Shown in pieces: positions 59,859 to 64,000 of a stretch of 64,000 nucleotides of DNA. The position numbers and the translations under genes were made by a program. Where the stretch lies: contig OY282373.1 of NCBI GenBank assembly GCA_958295805.1, positions 1,335,001-1,399,000 on the forward strand, written 5' to 3'. The notes under the pieces are model-generated. The model did no database searches. It had not been told where the DNA came from and worked only from the letters and a program-made list of their open reading frames with translations. The stretch's first letter is position 1; every line of letters begins with the position of its first letter. The stretch is from an uncultured Nitrospirales bacterium. GTDB taxonomy: Bacteria > Nitrospirota > Nitrospiria > Nitrospirales > UBA8639.

Positions 59859-60527
59859 TCAGACGGGCCACTGTTCTTCGCGCCACGCCATGTCCCAGAA
59901 CATCCATTCATACCGGGAACTTGTCAGAAAGGCGTCAATCATTCGCTCTTTTTCTACCGTGCCGGCCCGTTTGGCTTCTTTGTCAATCAGGGCGCGCATC
60001 CATTGGGTGACCTCGGCAAATTCCGGCGATCCATATAACACCAGCCAATCTTTGTACGGATGTCGGGCGGAAGGCTTTCCCTTTCGCAATAGATGTTGAC
60101 CGACGACGCAATAGATCCACGCGCAGGGGAGGGCGACGACCGTGAGTTCGGCCAGGGTGCCGGTCTGGGCTACGCTTCGCATGTGTCGGCAGTAGGCGTA
60201 ATTGGTCGGTGCGAGGGGCGTGTTCCGCATGGCAGAAGCCGTGAGTTTCCATTGCTTCCCGTAGGTTTCGTGTAGCCCGCGTTCGACCACAATGGTTTCT
60301 TCAACAAGCTTGGCAAAGCGAAGGGCCGTCTGAGGGTCCTGGGCTCGCTGGGCTCCCATGGCGAAGACGCGAGCAAGTTCTTCAAGATAGCGGGCGTCTT
60401 GCAAGATGTAATACCGGAACTTTCTTTGGGGGAGGGTGCCCTTCCCAAGGGCGACGACAAAGGGATGCTTCAACTGGGCGTCCCAAATCGGTTTGGCTAA
60501 CTTCCGCATGTGTTTCGTGAAACTCAT
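59859..60527 (-). CDS. tenA: TenA-type thiaminase II / aminopyrimidine aminohydrolase
   Basis: The 222-residue protein has the TenA catalytic set in the expected places: Asp44 in YILQDARY, Cys135 in ALPCAWIY, and Glu207 in SRYEWMFWDMAW. TenA hydrolyses degraded thiamine or its pyrimidine moiety for salvage. It is a stand-alone gene here. Length matches TenA family members of the single-domain class. Confidence 0.93.
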   Translation of the reverse strand: MSFTKHMRKLAKPIWDAQLKHPFVVALGKGTLPQRKFRYYILQDARYLEELARVFAMGAQRAQDPQTALRFAKLVEETIVVERGLHETYGKQWKLTASAMRNTPLAPTNYAYCRHMRSVAQTGTLAELTVVALPCAWIYCVVGQHLLRKGKPSARHPYKDWLVLYGSPEFAEVTQWMRALIDKEAKRAGTVEKERMIDAFLTSSRYEWMFWDMAWREEQWPV

Positions 60528-60548
60528 GGAGTGCCTCTCTTGCCGTCT

Positions 60549-60608
60549 GCCCTGAGCCTCGAAGGGCTTGCCCTGAGCTTCGAAGGGCTTGCCCTGAGCT
60601 TCGAAGGG
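60549..60608. repeat. 21-bp tandem repeat between tenA and pycB
   Basis: CTTGCCCTGAGCTTCGAAGGG occurs twice, preceded by a variant CCCTGAGCCTCGAAGGG, with exact 21-bp periodicity. It is made of the CCCTGAGC..CGAAGGG portion of a family A element. No gene is present in 60528-60633. Confidence 0.85.
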
Positions 60609-60633
60609 TCGGTCGGCTGCTGGAATTGTCGGG

Positions 60634-62592
60634 TTATTCCAGTTGGATCAGGGTTTCGTCGGAATTTACGGAATCGCCTTCTTTGACGTGGATGGCCTTC
60701 ACCGTGCCGTCAATCGGCGCAGTCACGCGGTTTTCCATTTTCATGGCTTCGATGACCAGCACCGGGTCGCCGGCGGCGACGTGGATGCCTTCCGTCACGA
60801 GGACTTTGACCACGCGACCCGGGACCGGCGTGGTGACGTCTCCCGGACCGCCGGGTTTGGGACGTCCGCCTTTAGCCGTGCCGGTCGAGAGGGGGGCCTC
60901 CGGCCCACTGGCCAACACTTCTTGGAGGGGTTCCAGATAGACTTCTTCGAGCTTGTCGTCGACTTTGATGTAATAGGGTTTTTTTCCATCAATGGTTTGC
61001 CCTGAGCCTGAAACCCGCACGTGATAGGATTCACCATGGAGGGTCACGTTGAATTCTATGGGCGCGAGGTGTAAATCACCGGCCGGCTGAGAGGCAGGGC
61101 CTCCTTCGGCGGGTGGTTCAAGGACTTCGGGCTTCAGTTCTCCTCGTTCGCGTTCATCAATGTACTGAAGCGTGACGGAAGGGAACAGCGCATATGACAG
61201 CACGTCTTCTTCGGTCACGGTGTGGTCGCTCAATTCTTTCTTGGCTGCGTCCAATTCCGGGTCAAGGTTGTCAGCCGGTCTGTTGGAGATGGGGACGTCG
61301 CCGGCGGAGGCCTTGCGTTTCGTCGTGGGATTCAAGGTTCCCGGCGGTTTGCCGTAGAATCCTAAAAAGTAGTTTTTGGTTTCGTTGGTCATGACTTTAT
61401 AGCGGTTGCCGGTCATGACGTTGAGCGTGGCCTGGGTGCCGACGATTTGACTGGTGGGAGTCACCAACGGCGGGTATCCCATGTCTTTGCGAACGCGAGG
61501 GATTTCTTCCAGTACTTCTTTCATTTTCTCGATGGCGTTTTGCTCCGATAATTGGGATGCCAGGTTTGAGATCATGCCGCCCGGCACTTGTGACAGCAGG
61601 ACGTCCGTATCCACGCCGGTAAACTCACTCTCAAAGAGATGATACTTTTTTCTCGCGGCGCGAAGGTGTTCGGAAACGGACGTGAGTCGAGACAACTCTA
61701 ACCCGGTGTCGTACGCGGTATCGCGCAGCGCGGCGATCATGGTTTCCGTGGGGGGGTGTGAGGTGCCTCCTGAAAGCGGAGCCATGGCCGTATCCAGAAT
61801 GTCAAGCCCTCCCAGAATCGCCATGAGCGACGACATTGACGCCATGCCCGACGTGTAGTGGGTGTGCAGATGAATCGGAACGCGCACGGCTGCCTTCATC
61901 CGTTTCATGAGTTCATACGCTTCGAACGGGGGTAACAGCCCGGCCATGTCTTTGATGCAGATGGTATCGGTCCCGAGATCTTCCAGTTGTTTGGCTTGTT
62001 CCACAAAGTGATGAAGGCTGTGAACGGGACTGACGGTATAGCAAATCGTGGCTTCGACGTGTTTATTGCATTGCTGGACCATCTTTATGGCGCCCTGAAT
62101 ATTTCGAAAATCATTCAGGGCGTCGAAAATCCGAAACACGTCGATGCCGTGTTCCGCTGATTTGACGATGAATTGTTCGAGCACGTCGTCGGCGTAATGC
62201 CGATAGCCGACCAGGTTTTGTCCGCGAAGGAGCATTTGCAAGCGGGTGTTGGGTGCCGCCTGACGAAAGGCTTTTAATCGCTCCCACGGGTCTTCTTTGA
62301 GGAATCGCAAACATGCGTCGAACGTGGCACCGCCCCAGACTTCAAGCGACCAGAATCCGACGGTATCCAGTTGTTTTGCGGCCGGAATCAGGTCTTCCGT
62401 TCTCATACGTGTGGCCAGGATTGACTGGTGCCCGTCGCGTAACGCCACGTCCGTCAGGTGCAGTTTTCGGCTTTGTGATGCCTCCAACTCAAACGTGTCG
62501 GGTCGTTTGGTCGGAGACGGTTTCTTCGTGCGGGCTTTCTTGAATGACGTCGTCTTGATTCGGGGTGATGTGTTTTTTGCCATTTTTGCCAT
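60634..62592 (-). CDS. Carboxyltransferase plus biotin-carrier subunit of a 2-oxoacid carboxylase
   Basis: From ATG 62592 the roughly 652-residue protein starts with a Lys-rich extension. The HMGL-like carboxyltransferase domain follows (LRDGHQSILATRMRTEDL, EVWGGATFDACLRFL, RIFDALND, CIKDMAGLLPPFEAY, LHTHYTSGMA). A PYC/OADA central domain and, after a Gly/Pro linker, a biotinyl domain with VIEAMKMENRV at the C-terminus complete it. It forms a two-subunit pyruvate carboxylase or the homologous 2-oxoglutarate carboxylase (CfiA) with the next gene. No beta or gamma Na+-pump subunit is seen, so oxaloacetate decarboxylase is less likely. Confidence 0.9.
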   Translation of the reverse strand: MAKMAKNTSPRIKTTSFKKARTKKPSPTKRPDTFELEASQSRKLHLTDVALRDGHQSILATRMRTEDLIPAAKQLDTVGFWSLEVWGGATFDACLRFLKEDPWERLKAFRQAAPNTRLQMLLRGQNLVGYRHYADDVLEQFIVKSAEHGIDVFRIFDALNDFRNIQGAIKMVQQCNKHVEATICYTVSPVHSLHHFVEQAKQLEDLGTDTICIKDMAGLLPPFEAYELMKRMKAAVRVPIHLHTHYTSGMASMSSLMAILGGLDILDTAMAPLSGGTSHPPTETMIAALRDTAYDTGLELSRLTSVSEHLRAARKKYHLFESEFTGVDTDVLLSQVPGGMISNLASQLSEQNAIEKMKEVLEEIPRVRKDMGYPPLVTPTSQIVGTQATLNVMTGNRYKVMTNETKNYFLGFYGKPPGTLNPTTKRKASAGDVPISNRPADNLDPELDAAKKELSDHTVTEEDVLSYALFPSVTLQYIDERERGELKPEVLEPPAEGGPASQPAGDLHLAPIEFNVTLHGESYHVRVSGSGQTIDGKKPYYIKVDDKLEEVYLEPLQEVLASGPEAPLSTGTAKGGRPKPGGPGDVTTPVPGRVVKVLVTEGIHVAAGDPVLVIEAMKMENRVTAPIDGTVKAIHVKEGDSVNSDETLIQLE

Positions 62593-62634
62593 CGTGGTGC
62601 CCTTGCGTGAAAACAATCGTTGCCGAATGAGAGG

Positions 62635-64000
62635 TTACAACCCTTCGTATGCCGCAATCGTTGCGGAGAGGGCGACAACCAGATCTTCTGCTCCCAATTC
62701 GTGTTCGTATTCATACAATTCGGGATGCGTGTCCAGGTACGACGTATCAAAGCGTCCCGCTCGAAAGTCGGGTTCCGCCATGATTTTCATCATGAACGGA
62801 ATCGTGGTTTTGACGCCTCTGAGCAAAAACTCTTCCAAGGATCGATGGGTTCGCCGGACGGTTTCGTCCCAGGTTCGGCCTTGAACGGTCATTTTGGTCA
62901 ACAGCGCGTCGTAATAGGGGGGGACCGTATAGTCTTTATACACCACGCCGTCGATCCGCACCCCAATGCCGCCGGGTGACAGGTACGCCGTGATTTTTCC
63001 CGTAGACGGACGAAACCCATTTTGCGGATCTTCTGCGTTGATGCGACATTGAATGGCATATCCTTGCAGATTGACTTCATGTTGTCCAAACACGAGTGGC
63101 CGTCCCGCGGCAATCCATATCTGACTTTGCACGATGTCGATCGTGGTAATCTGTTCGGTCACCGTATGCTCGACCTGAATCCGGGGATTCATTTCGATGA
63201 AATAGTATTGTCCTTCTTGATCGACCAGGAATTCTATGGTTCCCGCGTTATGAAACTTGGCCGCCCGGGCCAGGGAAATGGCGATTTCTCCCATTTGGGC
63301 CCTGAGTCGTGGGGTCAGGATTAACGAAGGAGCAATTTCGATGATTTTCTGATGCCGCCGCTGGATGGAACAATCGCGTTCGCCCAGATGGACGACGTAG
63401 CCATCCTTGTCCGCAAGCAGTTGAAATTCGACGTGGTGTGGTCGCTCAATGTATTTTTCAATAAACAGGTCGGCGTTTCCAAAAGCCGCGAGTGCTTCCC
63501 GTGCTCCGGATTCCATGGCCTCGTGCAGATCTTCATCGGAATGGACCACGCGAAGCCCGCGCCCGCCCCCGCCTGCGCTGGCTTTGACGATGACCGGATA
63601 TCCGACGGATCGAGAAAATTTCAGTCCTTCTTCCAGAGTTTGGACGGGACCGTCCGTCCCCGGCACCACCGGGACGCCTATCGTTTTCGCTAATTTTCTC
63701 GCTTGCACTTTGTTGCCCAGCAGTTCCAATGCTTCGGGAGTCGGTCCGATAAACGTGATGCCCGTTTCACGACACAAATGAGCGAACTCAGCGTTTTCCG
63801 AAAGAAACCCGTAGCCCGGATGAATGGCATCGGCCCCGACGCGTCTGGCGACGTTGACGATTTGCCTTGCGTCTAAGAAGCCTTCGACCGGACCGGGGCC
63901 GACGAGATACGCTTCATTGGCTTTTTTGACGTAAATCGCCGTGGCGTCGCATTCAGCATAGATCGCGACCGTGGCGATGTTGAGTTCGCGGCAGGCTCGA
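62635..64000 (-). CDS. Biotin carboxylase subunit, N-terminus beyond the window
   Basis: The frame runs from the stop at 62635 to the right edge and is read on the reverse strand. It covers the ATP-grasp core and C-terminus: IHPGYGFLSENAEFA, VIVKASAGGGGRGLRVV, FIEKYIERPHHVEFQLLADK, ERDCSIQRRHQKIIEIAPS, FIEMNPRIQVEHTVTE, and FDTSYLDTHPEL. Apart from the missing first 20-odd residues (the Rossmann start) the protein looks complete. It carboxylates biotin on the partner protein with ATP and bicarbonate, and the 42-bp gap to the partner gene indicates an operon. Pyruvate is the likelier final substrate. Confidence 0.92.
   Translation of the reverse strand, partial: RACRELNIATVAIYAECDATAIYVKKANEAYLVGPGPVEGFLDARQIVNVARRVGADAIHPGYGFLSENAEFAHLCRETGITFIGPTPEALELLGNKVQARKLAKTIGVPVVPGTDGPVQTLEEGLKFSRSVGYPVIVKASAGGGGRGLRVVHSDEDLHEAMESGAREALAAFGNADLFIEKYIERPHHVEFQLLADKDGYVVHLGERDCSIQRRHQKIIEIAPSLILTPRLRAQMGEIAISLARAAKFHNAGTIEFLVDQEGQYYFIEMNPRIQVEHTVTEQITTIDIVQSQIWIAAGRPLVFGQHEVNLQGYAIQCRINAEDPQNGFRPSTGKITAYLSPGGIGVRIDGVVYKDYTVPPYYDALLTKMTVQGRTWDETVRRTHRSLEEFLLRGVKTTIPFMMKIMAEPDFRAGRFDTSYLDTHPELYEYEHELGAEDLVVALSATIAAYEGL

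Noticed and set aside
60634-64000. Na+-pumping oxaloacetate decarboxylase
   Set aside because: The alpha-like subunit is paired with a biotin carboxylase, and no beta/gamma membrane subunits are visible, which indicates an ATP-driven carboxylase.
1-64000. tRNA or rRNA genes
   Set aside because: I saw no cloverleaf with a conserved T-loop (GGTTCGAATC type) and no rRNA-like sequence, although a covariance search was not possible.

Overview
The window reads as a chromosomal segment of a Gram-negative, respiring, probably autotrophic bacterium. My best guess is a Nitrospira-like member of the Nitrospirota. Support: a complete 14-subunit complex I locus with fused nuoCD, a two-subunit biotin-dependent 2-oxoacid carboxylase of the kind used with reductive TCA cycles, a TonB/ExbB/outer-membrane receptor set, and a periplasmic cupredoxin-like protein. 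No rRNA, tRNA or other decisive taxonomic marker is present, so this assignment is inference.

Layout. 1-6.3 kb (minus strand): a TonB uptake locus with a second TonB-like gene, a large TonB-dependent receptor, a TPR protein, a TonB protein and the start of an ExbB/TolQ-type channel. 6.7-7.6 kb: two unrecognised lower-GC genes. 8-13.4 kb (plus): secA, an AbiEii-like nucleotidyltransferase with a small partner, and a DUF4403 lipoprotein. 13.7-31.8 kb (plus): a MidA/NDUFAF7-type methyltransferase followed by nuoA-B-CD-E-F-G-H-I-J, then a beta-class DNA methyltransferase wedged between nuoJ and nuoK, then nuoK-L-M-N. 32-45.4 kb: a defence and toxin-antitoxin island. It holds VapC with an unusual RHH plus Mrr_N-like antitoxin, a 1358-residue Type IIG-like restriction-modification protein, a TIR/SEFIR protein, a DUF4160/DUF2442 pair, an unrecognised membrane protein, a Panacea antitoxin with a RelE-like toxin, a two-gene AAA ATPase plus DUF3226 (TOPRIM-like) unit, a Phd/VapC pair, and several broken duplicated pieces of these modules. 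45.6-50.8 kb: pentapeptide-repeat protein, cupredoxin-like protein, HEAT-repeat protein, peptide deformylase and an MsbA-type ABC exporter. 51.7-53.5 kb: an ISNCY-like insertion sequence with a 15-bp target duplication. 53.6-64 kb: a secreted protein, a degenerate dienelactone-hydrolase homologue, the coaE-trxB-thiI operon, a beta-helix protein, tenA, and the carboxyltransferase/BCCP and biotin carboxylase subunits (the latter runs off the window).

The intergenic DNA is notable. Three dispersed repeat families recur: A, the 'TCATTCTGAGCGAAGCGAAG' type; B, hairpins of the type ATTCCCGC-loop-GCGGGAAT; C, 'CCCTCTCCC..GGGAGAGGG'. Several spots have grown into short tandem arrays with exact periods (26 bp before secA, 115 bp inside the nuo operon, 19 bp after nuoN, 20 bp and 21 bp elsewhere). 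A 134-bp MITE-like element with perfect 18-bp inverted ends sits between nuoA and nuoB. Family A elements supply the stop codon of at least two genes.

The best candidates for something undescribed are the ATPase/DUF3226 pair, the RHH-Mrr_N/VapC pair, the TIR protein with an unassigned C-terminal domain, and the methyltransferase lodged in the nuo operon. All functions are assigned from motifs read by eye; no database search was run.
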